DNA of 64,000 bases from Dongshaea marina. GTDB taxonomy: Bacteria; Pseudomonadota; Gammaproteobacteria; Enterobacterales; Aeromonadaceae. Position numbers and translations under genes: made by a program. The stretch spans positions 3,237,658 to 3,301,657 of the forward strand of contig NZ_CP028897.1 in assembly GCF_003072645.1 (NCBI RefSeq). The letters run 5' to 3'. Position 1 is the stretch's first letter; each line of letters opens with the position of its first letter. Of this stretch, positions 47,069 through 56,793 are shown one piece after another. The notes under the pieces are model-generated. The model ran no database searches, was not told the origin of the DNA, and saw only the letters and a program-made list of their open reading frames with translations.

Positions 47069-47788
47069 CTAGATCGAAATGGATCGCGAGGATGTTCTCA
47101 TCTCACAAAACACCCACTCCATCTCCCGGTCACTGAGAGTCATGCTGGCCCAATCCAGAGGCTGCATGCCTATTACATTTTTCTGCGACACCATACCCCG
47201 GGGCGACTCACTCAGAAGATACCTTGCCAGCGCCAGTTTCGTTGCCCGTAGCTCAGGCTCCGCTTCCTGATTCTTCATCACCCAGTGTAAAGGGGTCGCT
47301 TCATAGATGTTGGGCTGATCCCGCCAGCAATTGTGATGATAGGTCTTGAAAAAACCAAGATTGCCTGACTCTGCTGCGATATGAAACGGGGTAAAGCCAT
47401 GCTGGTCGGCAAAAAAACTGTTCCCGGAAAGCCCCCACAGCTCAGGTTGCATCGGCTGGGAATGCAATAGTGCAAAGTGCAGAAAGCTTTGTCCAAACGC
47501 ATTACGTCTGGATGCTAACTTGAAGTTAAGCTCAAGGGCCACCGGCAAAAGCTCCAGGCGTCCCAGCAAAGCCAGCAGGTGCATCAGGGTATTACCATAC
47601 TGATCCTCCTGATGAGCGTAGTACCTCAGTGAGTGATAAAAATGGTATTCATTGTGGGGCCTTAGCAACTCCTGCCAAAACCCTGAGTCCAGCTGACGCT
47701 CGGGATCAAAAAACAGCTGTCTCAGTGAGACCAGGCGCTTGTTGCTGCGGCAACGGCGAACAAGTTCATCTTCGGTGATCTGTGACAT
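47069..47788 (-). CDS. Ankyrin-repeat protein
   Basis: 239 residues, no signal peptide. Ankyrin-type units: DQYGNTLMHLLALLGRLELL, NAFGQSFLHFALLHS, DQHGFTPFHIAAESGNLGFF, IYEATPLHWVMKNQE, and a last one near IGMQPLDWASMT. Scaffold or inhibitor role likely; partner unknown. Convergent with the prepilin gene. Confidence 0.78.
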   Translation of the reverse strand: MSQITEDELVRRCRSNKRLVSLRQLFFDPERQLDSGFWQELLRPHNEYHFYHSLRYYAHQEDQYGNTLMHLLALLGRLELLPVALELNFKLASRRNAFGQSFLHFALLHSQPMQPELWGLSGNSFFADQHGFTPFHIAAESGNLGFFKTYHHNCWRDQPNIYEATPLHWVMKNQEAEPELRATKLALARYLLSESPRGMVSQKNVIGMQPLDWASMTLSDREMEWVFCEMRTSSRSISI

Positions 47789-47917
47789 CTCTCATCTAAT
47801 CTGCTTGATTCACTCAGCTAAATTACAGGCAGGAAATCCTGTGGGCTGGAAATATACCCATCATGGGGGGCAATGATTCAGGAGCAAGCGGGTAGCTCGC
47901 TGCTATTTAATGAACAC

Positions 47918-48487
47918 TCAGGCCTGGCTCTCCGGAATAAGCTCAGGCTGACGTTCGGCATGCTGCTTAAGACGCCAGTTGAAATAGTCCTCCTGGAAGA
48001 TACACATCCTGTGGGTCGTTCGGTAGCGGCCGTTGATAAAAAACTCGTCTTTGAGGGCTCCCTCAAACACAAACCCAACCTTGGTATAGATATGGATCGC
48101 CTTCTTATTCTCTTCATCGACGATGAGGTAAAGCTTGTGGAGGTTCAATACCGAGAAGGCGTAGTCGATAGCCAGGCGCGTCGCTATGGTTGCATAGCCC
48201 ATTCCCTGATGCCTTGGCTCTAGGATGATCTGAAACTCAGCCCGCCGGTGGATGTGATTGATCTCAACCAGCTCAACCAAGCCCAGCTTCTCTTGCTGGT
48301 GCTCGATGATAAAGCGCCGCTCACTCTGATCATGGATATGTTTATCGTAGAGATCGCTGAGCTCAACAAAAGCTTCATAGGGCTCTTCAAACCAGTAGCG
48401 CATGATGCTGGCATTGTTGTCCAGTTTATGGACGTAATACAGATCCTCCCGCTCCAGCGGCCTTAAACGTATCTCAGTATCCCTCAT
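47918..48487 (-). CDS. speG: Spermidine N1-acetyltransferase
   Basis: 189 residues, close to E. coli SpeG over its length: [75 protein letters not shown]. Acetyl-CoA loop [12 protein letters not shown]. Acetylates spermidine and spermine to prevent polyamine toxicity. ATG 48487 has AGGTGA upstream. Confidence 0.93.
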   Translation of the reverse strand: MRDTEIRLRPLEREDLYYVHKLDNNASIMRYWFEEPYEAFVELSDLYDKHIHDQSERRFIIEHQQEKLGLVELVEINHIHRRAEFQIILEPRHQGMGYATIATRLAIDYAFSVLNLHKLYLIVDEENKKAIHIYTKVGFVFEGALKDEFFINGRYRTTHRMCIFQEDYFNWRLKQHAERQPELIPESQA

Positions 48488-48583
48488 CCGTCACCTGCCC
48501 TTCATTCCATTTGTACTCCCTGCCATCCTAGCATGAAGTGGAAGCTTGGTTGTAATCCTGATGAGGCTTACGCCCCGCGACTC

Positions 48584-48736
48584 TTATTTGTGATGGCGAC
48601 TCGGCCACAAGGTGTAGATCAGAGCCCCCAGGATCACCAAGCAGAAAAAGCTTAAAAACGGATGGCCATAGAGCCAGCCAAGCAGAGGGTGCTGGTGATT
48701 TAACAGATCGCCCAGTCTTATGTGATTTGAATCCAT
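48584..48736 (-). CDS. Small single-pass membrane protein, 50 aa
   Basis: ATG 48736 with a very good GGGAGG 6 nt upstream. Reads MDSNHIRLGDLLNHQHPLLG, then a hydrophobic helix (FLSFFCLVILGALIYTLW) and a basic end, PSRHHK. A cytoplasmic N-terminus is plausible. No family recognised; it lies 96 bp upstream of speG on the same strand. The 48737-48967 gap shows nothing else. Confidence 0.6.
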   Translation of the reverse strand: MDSNHIRLGDLLNHQHPLLGWLYGHPFLSFFCLVILGALIYTLWPSRHHK

Positions 48737-48967
48737 CTATGCCTCCCTGTTGCAAAAATGAACACAAGGTAAACCATAGCTATTTTCTTCCACTCAGAGA
48801 ACTGAGTGTGTGAAGCAGATCGCATCTTGTTTAATAAGACAGGGTTTCGACAGATTAAAAAGGATCTGATAATGCCGCGCCGATTGAACGCCACGAATAC
48901 ATAAAAATTCACACCATGATGAGCCTCTTAAGGGCAAGGCTCACCATGTGCAACTACAAAGCGGTTT

Positions 48968-50298
48968 TCAGGATGAGAAGAGTGAGAACAAAATCGCCGA
49001 GATTGCCACCAGCCCAATCAGAGTGACAAAAACATTGGCTACTGTGCCTCTGAACTTTTTCAGTGCCGGCACCCGATGAATCGCATACATGGGCATGATA
49101 AACAGCAACATGGCGATGACGGGGCCTCCCAACATCTCGATCATTCCCAGAATACTGGGGTTGATCGTTGCCACCAGCCAGCAACTGATCAACATAAAAA
49201 TAACGATCGATTGCTGCAAGCCCTTTTCATGAATGGTTTTATTTTTTGCTCGCATATATTTCACCAGGATGCCATGCAGCCCTTCACTGGCTCCCATATA
49301 GTGACCCAGAAAAGATTTACAAATAGCAACAAAGGCAACGATAGGAGCCGCGTATGCAAGCAGGGGGGTATTAAAATGATTTGCCAGATAGGAAAGGATC
49401 GGAATATTTTGCTGTTTTGCTTCCAGCAGATTTGCCGGAGAGAGGCTGAGCACACAGCTAAAGGCGAAGAACATCACGGTCGCCACCATCATCAGGTGGC
49501 TGAACTTCATGATCCGGCAGCACTTCTTGTCTGCATACTCACCATATTTTTGTTTCTGAGTGACCGCAAAAGTTGAGATAATTGGCGAGTGATTAAATGA
49601 AAATACCATCACCGGGATAATCAGCCACATCGCCATCATAAACCCATGGCCACCACTGGCCTCAACACTGGCAGTAGTTTGATGAAACAGTGCCGTGCTC
49701 CAGTGGGGGATCAGATACAAAGAGAGCAGAATAAGCACGGTGACAAAGGGATAAACCAAAATACTCATCGCTTTGACCATAATATCCTGACCAAAGCGAA
49801 CTATGCTCATCAACATTAAAATCAATACCAGCGATAGCAGGGCTCTTGGGGGGCCGTAAATCCAAGCTGATGCACGATAAAACTCTCAGTGGTATTGGTG
49901 ATCGCTACCGCATACATCAACAATAGGGGCCAGATTGCAAAAAAGTACAGCAGGGTGATGACACGCCCAGAGAACTTACCAAAATGCTCCTCGACCACCT
50001 CGGTAATATCATCTTTTGCCGAAGAGCCCGAGAGCACAAAACGACATAAGGCCCTGTGAGAGAGATAGGTCATGGGAAAGGCCAGGATCAGCATGGTGAG
50101 CAGGGGCCACAAGCCTCCAAGTCCGGCATCGATCGGCAGAAACAGCACCCCTGCCCCAATCGCTGTCCCGTAAAGGCCCAGCATCCATACCGTATCCTGA
50201 GACTGCCATTTGGTATGAGGAATCCTGCTTCTGTTATCCGCAACGCCATCCTGAACCGGGAGATCCAGCTCGATTGACTGGTCTTTTTCCATAGACAT
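48968..50298 (-). CDS. HAAAP-family amino-acid transporter (SdaC/TdcC-like); frameshifted
   Basis: Inner-membrane serine/threonine-type transporter, about 443 residues with eleven helices. The first frame (50298 to 49822) holds [40 protein letters not shown] and [10 protein letters not shown], then shifts. The second (49825 to 48968) continues [37 protein letters not shown], and a C-terminal helix block. The break lies at the G run 49848-49853 (plus strand); one more base gives [15 protein letters not shown], as expected for the family. Substrate among hydroxy-amino acids is inferred. Confidence 0.82.
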
Positions 50299-50371
50299 AT
50301 TAACTACCTCTGTGATAGCAAAAAGGCCATGCCTCCACCCCTGTATAATTCCCCGGACAATAGAACTCCCT

Positions 50372-50391
50372 CCAAAGTTTAAAAACTTTGG
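50372..50391. promoter_or_regulatory. 9-bp inverted repeat upstream of the HAAAP transporter
   Basis: CCAAAGTTT and AAACTTTGG separated by AA, 74-93 bp upstream of the transporter ATG. Operator-like; possible binding site of a dimeric regulator. Could also be a weak hairpin. Confidence 0.4.
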
Positions 50392-50738
50392 AATGAATAC
50401 CCTTACACGCCGGGCATGGATATTGAAGAGAGTTATCTCTGAGAAACCAAGTGAATATTCAACTGAATATTTTATTGATTATTCACAACTTCAGTAACTG
50501 GATTGGATTCATGACCATATAGAGTGTTGAACGAGAGATTTATAACTGCGACCGCATTAGATTCTCTTATTATTCTTTGAAAAACACTCACTAAATATCA
50601 AAAAATAGACCCTGATCCCACTGTAACAATAGATCATTGATCCTATAAGTTTTAGGAGTAAACACTCATAAAAATGGCATAATTCCTGCGTCGACCGGAT
50701 TAATTGTACCCACCTCAGTAGTTAAGTGATCAGGATGC

Positions 50739-50868
50739 AGCTAATTCCTATTTAGATAATCTGTGAGTCATTTAGCCCGTTGTCAGCATGGATGCTGGCA
50801 TCGAGCATACAGGATGTACTTGCTGCGTGGCGCAAATGACTCATGGATTATCAGAATAAGCTGATTCC
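50739..50868. repeat. Palindromic intergenic element, about 130 bp
   Basis: Left arm 50739-50773 and right arm 50834-50868 are imperfect inverted repeats with blocks TGAGTCATTT/AAATGACTCA and GATAAT/ATTATC. Between them is an inner hairpin, CAGCAT-GG-ATGCTG (50784-50797). The whole could fold as one long structure. Design resembles ERIC- or MITE-like elements, but I see no second copy in this window. The rest of 50299-51062 has no gene I can support. Confidence 0.55.
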
Positions 50869-51014
50869 CCTTCTTCCATGATTGGTATTAGCCCCCCACA
50901 CCATAGCCAAAGATCAGGCATATGGCACGTATACAGGAAAGATGTTGGAGCTGGTGAAACAACTGGCGAAATGGCAGATGAATTTGTGATCGGGTTACAA
51001 TAATGAGATGACGA

Positions 51015-51041
51015 ACGGGAGTGACCTGCGATCACTCCCGT
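51015..51041 (-). terminator. Hairpin after pldA
   Basis: ACGGGAGTGA (51015-51024) and TCACTCCCGT (51032-51041), a perfect 10-bp stem, 22 nt beyond the pldA stop. On the minus strand it is followed by a mixed T-rich stretch (TTCGTCATCTCATTATT). Confidence 0.55.
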
Positions 51042-51062
51042 CACCCTGCTGCCTGTAATCTT

Positions 51063-52139
51063 TTACCAATCGGTGAAGCTAAAGCCGATCCCCGCACTAT
51101 TGGTATAGTGGTTATATTCAATCAGGCTCTGGCCATAACCGGTGAACAGCTGCACATATCCATGCAGATGCTCATAGATGGGGAAGCTCCAGGACAACTG
51201 GGTCGAGCCCTTGCTAAAGCCGCTCTCCAGGTTATTTCTAGAGATAAGGGAGAAAGTATTACCATGGACCTTATAGTCGATAATAAACTGCCCGTGTCCC
51301 AGGTAGTCATAGATATCCGGGTTATAGTCCCGACTCTCCATGAAGCCATGGAGGCGAACCCAGGGCTCAAGCTGCAGCTCCCAGTGATCATTAAACTGGA
51401 AGTTAACATTGGCATACACCCGGTTCCAGCTTCGCTCCAGATCCCCTCCCCGGCCATTGGATTGGTGGACAAAGCCTGAGCGAATACTGTCGATGTAGAA
51501 GGGCTTCTCATCTTTGAAGTCATAGCGAACAAACATCTCAGGCTCATAGTTGGTCTCGCGGAAAAACGCGGATTCTGCATAAGCCTGCCAGTAGGAAAGC
51601 TGGGTGTAGGCAAAGTCCCAGGAGAAGTTGCTTCCCAGAATGTTTTCCCACAGAGGAGTCTGGAAGCTAAACTGGAACTTTATCTCCTGGCGCTTATTGA
51701 GCTCCTCACTCACCCCGGTCTGCTGCGGCATCTGGGTGTAATAGAACGGCAGGAAGTAGCTGGGTTTATAGGGTCTGAATACCAGGTCCCGCTTGCTCTG
51801 CTCAATCTTGTCCTGCTGCTGATCAAGATTTTCCTGGGCCTTAGCTATCTGCTCTGATTTCTTCTGCAGCGCCTGAGCATGCTCAGGCTCGCTGTGGGAT
51901 ACAGGCTGTTTGCTCTGCACCAGTAGTGCTTGCAGCTTATCCAGTTGCTCCTTCTGAGCCGCGAGCTGCTGAGCCTGCTGCTGTAACTGCGCTACCTGGG
52001 TCCTGATGGTTTCAGCTTGCTGTTTTACAAGCTGAGCATTGGTTGCTGAGGTTTGTGTAACCGGCTCTTGTGCCTGTACCGCCAAAGAAAGAGGCGAAAT
52101 CATCAGTCCCGCCAATACAGTGGATATTTTTTTGTTCAT
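51063..52139 (-). CDS. pldA: Outer-membrane phospholipase A (OMPLA) with N-terminal coiled coil
   Basis: 358 residues from ATG 52139 (MNKKISTVLAGLMISPLS), a signal peptide ending VQAQ. Residues about 25-120 form a Gln-rich coiled coil (QLQQQAQQLAAQKEQLDKLQ). Then comes the OMPLA barrel (RPYKPSYFLPFYYTQMPQQT) with the active site FVHQSNGRGGDLERSWNRVY (His-Ser, catalytic triad with a later Asn). It hydrolyses phospholipids in the outer leaflet and is activated by dimerisation and calcium. The coiled-coil extension is not in E. coli PldA. Confidence 0.88.
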   Translation of the reverse strand: MNKKISTVLAGLMISPLSLAVQAQEPVTQTSATNAQLVKQQAETIRTQVAQLQQQAQQLAAQKEQLDKLQALLVQSKQPVSHSEPEHAQALQKKSEQIAKAQENLDQQQDKIEQSKRDLVFRPYKPSYFLPFYYTQMPQQTGVSEELNKRQEIKFQFSFQTPLWENILGSNFSWDFAYTQLSYWQAYAESAFFRETNYEPEMFVRYDFKDEKPFYIDSIRSGFVHQSNGRGGDLERSWNRVYANVNFQFNDHWELQLEPWVRLHGFMESRDYNPDIYDYLGHGQFIIDYKVHGNTFSLISRNNLESGFSKGSTQLSWSFPIYEHLHGYVQLFTGYGQSLIEYNHYTNSAGIGFSFTDW

Positions 52140-52382
52140 TCGAGTTCCCGCTCTGCTCACCCTCATTGCACCTGTCTGCCCATGACTCAATCGCGAATCA
52201 CTGGCGGTGGCACCCTATCTACCAATATAGTAAGTTTTGGTGCCAATTGACTATAAATTATCGGCTTATTGCTCCCTGGGTTCATCCCTACGACATCGCC
52301 CGCCTCTTTGTGTTGAGCTATTAATCTCAGCCGGCAATTTCACCAGCCTCGGGAGAGTCATTGCAAGAGAGGCACTCCAGGA

Positions 52383-53285
52383 CTAACGAAGCCACTGCTG
52401 CTGTAACTTATGGGGATCCCCAAGGTATTCGAGTAGCCACTCCAGCGGAGGAGAGGTTCGCTCGGCGTGCCAACCAACACAGCAATGGCTGGCTGAGCGA
52501 GGGTTTTCCAGAGTTTTCTCAATCAGCTCACCACGGCGGATCAATGGCTCAGCGATATGTTTAGGCATGACGCCGATCCCAAGACCTGCGCAAAAGCAGT
52601 CGATGGCACAGTGCCAGTTAGGAACCACTAATCGACGCTGATTATCCAGTAACCAGGTTGTTCGCTTGGGCAGATAGCGGGAGGTATCCTCCAGGGTGAT
52701 AGAGGGGTATTCGCGAACCTCCTCATCTCGCAGTGGCCGCTGATAGAAAGCCAGTGGATGGGTGGGGCTCACCACAAAGCTCCAGTCGAGCCGACCCATC
52801 TCCCGATAACTCACCCCTCCCCCGACCGGGATCGCCATAGTCGCTCCGATGGCGATATCGGCGCGGTTATCGGCCAGGGCCTCCCAAACGCCGTTATAGA
52901 CTTCCATGCTGATCAAAAGCTCAACATCCGGGTAAGCCTGGTAGAAGTCGCGAACCAGGGTGCTGACCCTCTCCGAGCGGACCACATTATCCAGCGCCAC
53001 ACTCAAGCTTTGTTGCCAGCCATGGGCGACGCGCTGGGTCTGATGACGGATGGCGTTCATCTGCTTGAGGATCAACCGGGCTTCCTGAACAAAATATTCG
53101 CCGGCAGCGGTGAGAGAAACACTCTTTGATTGACGCTCAAACAGTTTTACTGCCAGTTGTTGCTCAACCTGACGGACCGTATAACTGACGGCGCTGGGAA
53201 CCCGATGCAGCTCCTGGGCCGCAGCCGTGAAGCTTCCGCAGCGTGCGACCGTATCAATCACTCTTAAATCATTGCGTGAGAACAT
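52383..53285 (-). CDS. punR: LysR-type regulator, PunR-like
   Basis: 300 residues. N-terminal wHTH (TAAAQELHRVPSAVSYTVRQ) and LysR effector domain (NVVRSERVSTLVRDFYQAYP, DIAIGATMAIPVGGG, LPKRTTWLLDNQRR). Close to E. coli PunR (YdhB), the activator of the purine nucleoside transporter punC. Divergent from punC, as in E. coli, with 108 bp between starts. Confidence 0.88.
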   Translation of the reverse strand: MFSRNDLRVIDTVARCGSFTAAAQELHRVPSAVSYTVRQVEQQLAVKLFERQSKSVSLTAAGEYFVQEARLILKQMNAIRHQTQRVAHGWQQSLSVALDNVVRSERVSTLVRDFYQAYPDVELLISMEVYNGVWEALADNRADIAIGATMAIPVGGGVSYREMGRLDWSFVVSPTHPLAFYQRPLRDEEVREYPSITLEDTSRYLPKRTTWLLDNQRRLVVPNWHCAIDCFCAGLGIGVMPKHIAEPLIRRGELIEKTLENPRSASHCCVGWHAERTSPPLEWLLEYLGDPHKLQQQWLR

Positions 53286-53393
53286 ATGCTTTCAAAAATT
53301 TTAAACACAACTGACAAATATTAGCGCTCCACGGCCAAATTAACCACTTATACTGCCCCGCAGAGAGATATTTGACCCTTGAAGGATAATAAA

Positions 53394-54608
53394 ATGAAAA
53401 CGCGCATCAGCCTGGGGATTATTGTATGGCTGTCGGGATTGAGCATGCTGAGCTTCCTGGCCACTGACATGTATCTGCCTGCCTTTGCCAGCATGCAGCA
53501 GCAATTTTCTACCGGCACCAGTCAGATTGGGTGGACCCTGAGTATCTTCCTGCTGGGAATGGCGATCGGCCAGTTGGCTTACGGCCCCCTGTCGGATCGC
53601 TTTGGGCGGATCCGCATGCTCTGTGTTGGTCTGTTTATCTTTATCATCGCCTCTTTGGGCTGTGCCTATGCCCCCAATATCTATCTGCTGATGACCAGCC
53701 GCCTGTTTCAGGCGATTGGCGCCTGCGCCGCATCGGTGATCTGGCAGGCGATTATCATCGATCGCTATGAGTCTCCCCTAAGTGAGCGGCTGTTTGCCAC
53801 CATCATGCCGCTGGTCGCCCTCTCACCGGCCCTGGCTCCCCTGGCTGGCGCGGTGCTGAATCATCACCTGGGATGGCAGAGTATCTTTCTGGTGCTGATG
53901 ATCATTGGTTTAGTTCTGGTTGCCTTTAGCCTGCGCCAGACCGATAAGCGCCCTGAGATTCCCGCACAGGACAAGCTCAGTGGCTGGAAACAGATGAAGC
54001 TGGACTACCGCCAGATCCTGAGCTCAGCACAATTCAATGGTAATACCCTGATCTTTGCAGCCTGTGCCGCCACTTTTTTTGCCTGGCTCACCGGCTCTCC
54101 CTTTATCATGACAGAGCTGGGTTACTCCGCCTCGGCCATCGGCCTGAGCTACCTGCCGCAAACCATCGCCTTTGTTGCCGGTGGTTATGCCTGCCGGGCC
54201 CTGCTGACCAAGATCCCCGGGCATAAGCTGGTTCCCTGGTTCTTAGGCCTGTTTGTGCTGGGGGTGCTGCTGATGACTGGGATCGCCTGCTTCTACCGCC
54301 CCACCACCATCTGGCCGCTGCTGCTGCCATTTTGCCTGATTGCGGTCGCCAACAGTGCCCTGTATCCGATCGTCATCAACCAGGCCCTGGGTGAATTTAA
54401 AAACTGTGCGGCCACCGCCTCCGGCTTGCTGAATTTTCTGCAGACCATGCTGAGCTTCCTGATGAGTGCTCTGGTCTCCTGGCTTGCCAGTGATGGAATG
54501 CAGGCCGTCACTCTGGTGATGCTCAGCCAGGCGTTTCTGGTCCTTCTCGGATACGCTGTCAGTCGCTACCGCGCTCGCCCACAGCTCCAGACCGCCAGCT
54601 CCCTGTAA
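53394..54608 (+). CDS. punC: MFS purine nucleoside transporter, PunC-like
   Basis: 404 residues, twelve helices. ATG 53394 (MKTRISLGIIVWLSGLS) with AAGGA 8 nt upstream; TTG 53379 rejected. Family blocks: FLATDMYLPAFASMQQQF, YGPLSDRFGRIRML (MFS loop 2-3 motif), AATFFAWLTGSPFIMTELGY. Strongly like E. coli PunC (YdhC), an inner-membrane purine nucleoside importer; older annotations call it Bcr/CflA drug efflux. Confidence 0.87.
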   Translation: MKTRISLGIIVWLSGLSMLSFLATDMYLPAFASMQQQFSTGTSQIGWTLSIFLLGMAIGQLAYGPLSDRFGRIRMLCVGLFIFIIASLGCAYAPNIYLLMTSRLFQAIGACAASVIWQAIIIDRYESPLSERLFATIMPLVALSPALAPLAGAVLNHHLGWQSIFLVLMIIGLVLVAFSLRQTDKRPEIPAQDKLSGWKQMKLDYRQILSSAQFNGNTLIFAACAATFFAWLTGSPFIMTELGYSASAIGLSYLPQTIAFVAGGYACRALLTKIPGHKLVPWFLGLFVLGVLLMTGIACFYRPTTIWPLLLPFCLIAVANSALYPIVINQALGEFKNCAATASGLLNFLQTMLSFLMSALVSWLASDGMQAVTLVMLSQAFLVLLGYAVSRYRARPQLQTASSL

Positions 54609-54620
54609 CCGTTATTTTCT

Positions 54621-54645
54621 CATGGCTGCCCCCGCGGCAGCCATG
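54621..54645 (+). terminator. Hairpin after punC
   Basis: CATGGCTGCC (54621-54630) and GGCAGCCATG (54636-54645), a perfect 10-bp GC-rich stem. No T-tract follows, so it may need Rho or only protect the 3' end. The remaining 54646-54954 gap shows no gene. Confidence 0.4.
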
Positions 54646-54954
54646 CCCCCTGCGCATCCCCGACTATTTACACCTCGAGTTTCATCTACAAACTTTCTAA
54701 TACCCCATCCGGTCCGTGAGGCAAACTCCCGGCCAAGAATCTTCCGACCCGTACCAGCCTTAAGTTCCGTCTAAAAGGCGATGGCTCGTTTACTCTTTAG
54801 CTTTTCCAAACAAAAACAATATTTTAGATAGAGATCACAGATGAATGTTAATTTTTTGCAACAGGACGCACTTGTAAATTAACATCTCCATGACGTCAAC
54901 CTCTGACCTCTTACATCCAAGCCTTTATAAAAATAAAATTACCTGGAGCCTTCA

Positions 54955-56534
54955 ATGAATCAACGAACCCTATCGGCCCCGGCGCTGTTATTCGCCTCGG
55001 TCACCGCCATTCTGGGATCCGGCTGGCTTTTTGCCGCCTATAACACAGCTAAATTTGCCGGACCTGCCGCTATTCTCTCCTGGGTGATCGGCGGCTTTTT
55101 GATCATGTTTGTCGCTTTCGTGTTTGCCGAGCTGACCACCATGCTGCCCATCACAGGCTCCAGTACCCGGATCCCCCAATTTACCCACGGCACCCTGGTC
55201 GGATTCCTGTTCTCCTGGATTATCTTTCTCTCCTATGTCTCCCTGGCACCGATTGAGGTCCAGGGAGTATTGCAGTACGCCAACTATTTCTTCCCCGGCC
55301 TGCTAAAAATCGATGGTGGATTAACACTCCATGGATACCTGGCCGCGGCGGTATTGATGGTTCTGATGAGCGCCCTGAACATCTATTCGCTGCGCTGGCT
55401 GATCCGCTCCAATAACTTTCTGACCATCCTCAAGATCATCATCCCGGTTTTTATCTCACTGGTGATCCTGGCCTATACCTACCAGCCGGGAAAAATCATC
55501 CATTCGGCTCATTCCAGCTTTGCCCCCTGGGACTGGAGGGGATCCTGACGGCAATTGCCACCGGTGGAGTGGTCTTCTCCTTTAACGGCTTTAAGCAAGC
55601 CTGTGAAATGGCGGGGGAAGCGAAGAATCCGCGGCGAGCCATGCCAATTGCCATCATCGGCTCCATCGGTCTGTGCATGGTGATCTATCTCTTTTTGCAG
55701 ACCTCGTTTCTCACTTCCCTTCACCCGGGCAACATTCTTGATGGCTGGGAGCACTTAAGCTTTTCACACGCCTCCAGTCCACTCACCGGGATCCTGGATC
55801 AGGATCGCCAACACTGGATGATCCCACTCCTGTATGTGGGTGCCGTGATCGGACCCCTTGCCGCCGCTCTCATCTATATGAACGGCTCGGCACGACTGCT
55901 TTACGGCATGGCTCAGAGTCGCTATCTGCCAAAGATTCTGTCGGTGATGACCCGCCAAGGAAATCCATGGTTGGCGATCCTAGTCAACTTTGTGATTGGT
56001 ATGCTGTGCTTCGCTCCCCTTCCGGGCTGGCAACAGATGATGGCATTTCTTACCTCGCTGATGGCGATTACCTACTCCATCGGCCCCATCACCCTGATCG
56101 CCCTGCGTGAACAACTCCCGGAGCAATCCCGCCCCTTCAAGCTCCCATTTGGCAAGCTGTGGGCCTTTGTCGCCTTTTATATCTGCACCCTGTTTACCCT
56201 CTGGACCGGTTGGAGCATTCTCTCCAAACTGGGCATTGCCTTAGTCATTGGCTTGCTGGTGCTATTTGTCTACCGCAAGTTTACTCCCAAAGCAGAACGC
56301 TATCCGCTGGCACTGCGTGAATCCGCCTGGATCTGGGTCTACTTTGCCGGGATCACCCTTATCTCCTGGCTCGGGCCATTTGGCAAAGGGATGGGCGTGA
56401 TCAATTTTGCCGACAGCTTTTGGATCATCGCGCTGTTTTGCCTACTGGTGACCGCAATAGCCATTCGGTTTAAGCTGAGTTCGGCCCAAACCCGCCAGTA
56501 TGTCGAGGAGCTCAGCCTGGTACAGCAGGCCTGA
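54955..56534 (+). CDS. APC-family amino-acid permease; frameshifted
   Basis: About 526 residues when repaired, twelve helices. First frame, 54955 to about 55541: APALLFASVTAILGSGWLFA (helix 1 with the GSG loop), ELTTMLPITGSSTRIPQFTH. Second frame, to 56534: ILTAIATGGVVFSFNGFKQA, EMAGEAKNPRRAMPIAI, SARLLYGMAQSRYLPKIL. The break is at the GGGG run 55538-55541; one more G gives DWRGILTA. Resembles aspartate/glutamate-type APC permeases; substrate uncertain. Confidence 0.82.
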
Positions 56535-56556
56535 TAGCTACGACTCACCTGAACAT

Positions 56557-56581
56557 GGGCCCCGCCTCAGGCGGGCCCTTT
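56557..56581 (+). terminator. Terminator after APC permease
   Basis: GGGCCCCGCC, loop TCA, GGCGGGCCC, then TTTC, 22 nt after the permease stop. GC-rich stem with a short T-tail. Confidence 0.65.
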
Positions 56582-56793
56582 CGCCCGAAGCCACGTAAAA
56601 ACCTAAAAACATTACCTTTAATATCATGTGATTACACTCTAGATGATATTGATTTTAAATATCATATTGAAATATTAACTCCTGCCCTCCGGTCTTTTAA
56701 GCACATGCCGAACAATAAGCCATGAATCAGGTCACTTTTAATCGACATCTCATGAGTACGGCATCCATGGAGAAAAAAATCAGGAGAATCGCC

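Noticed and set aside
48528-48767. 79-codon minus-strand frame beside the small membrane protein
   Set aside because: The other frame (48584-48736) has the ribosome site and hydrophobic helix.
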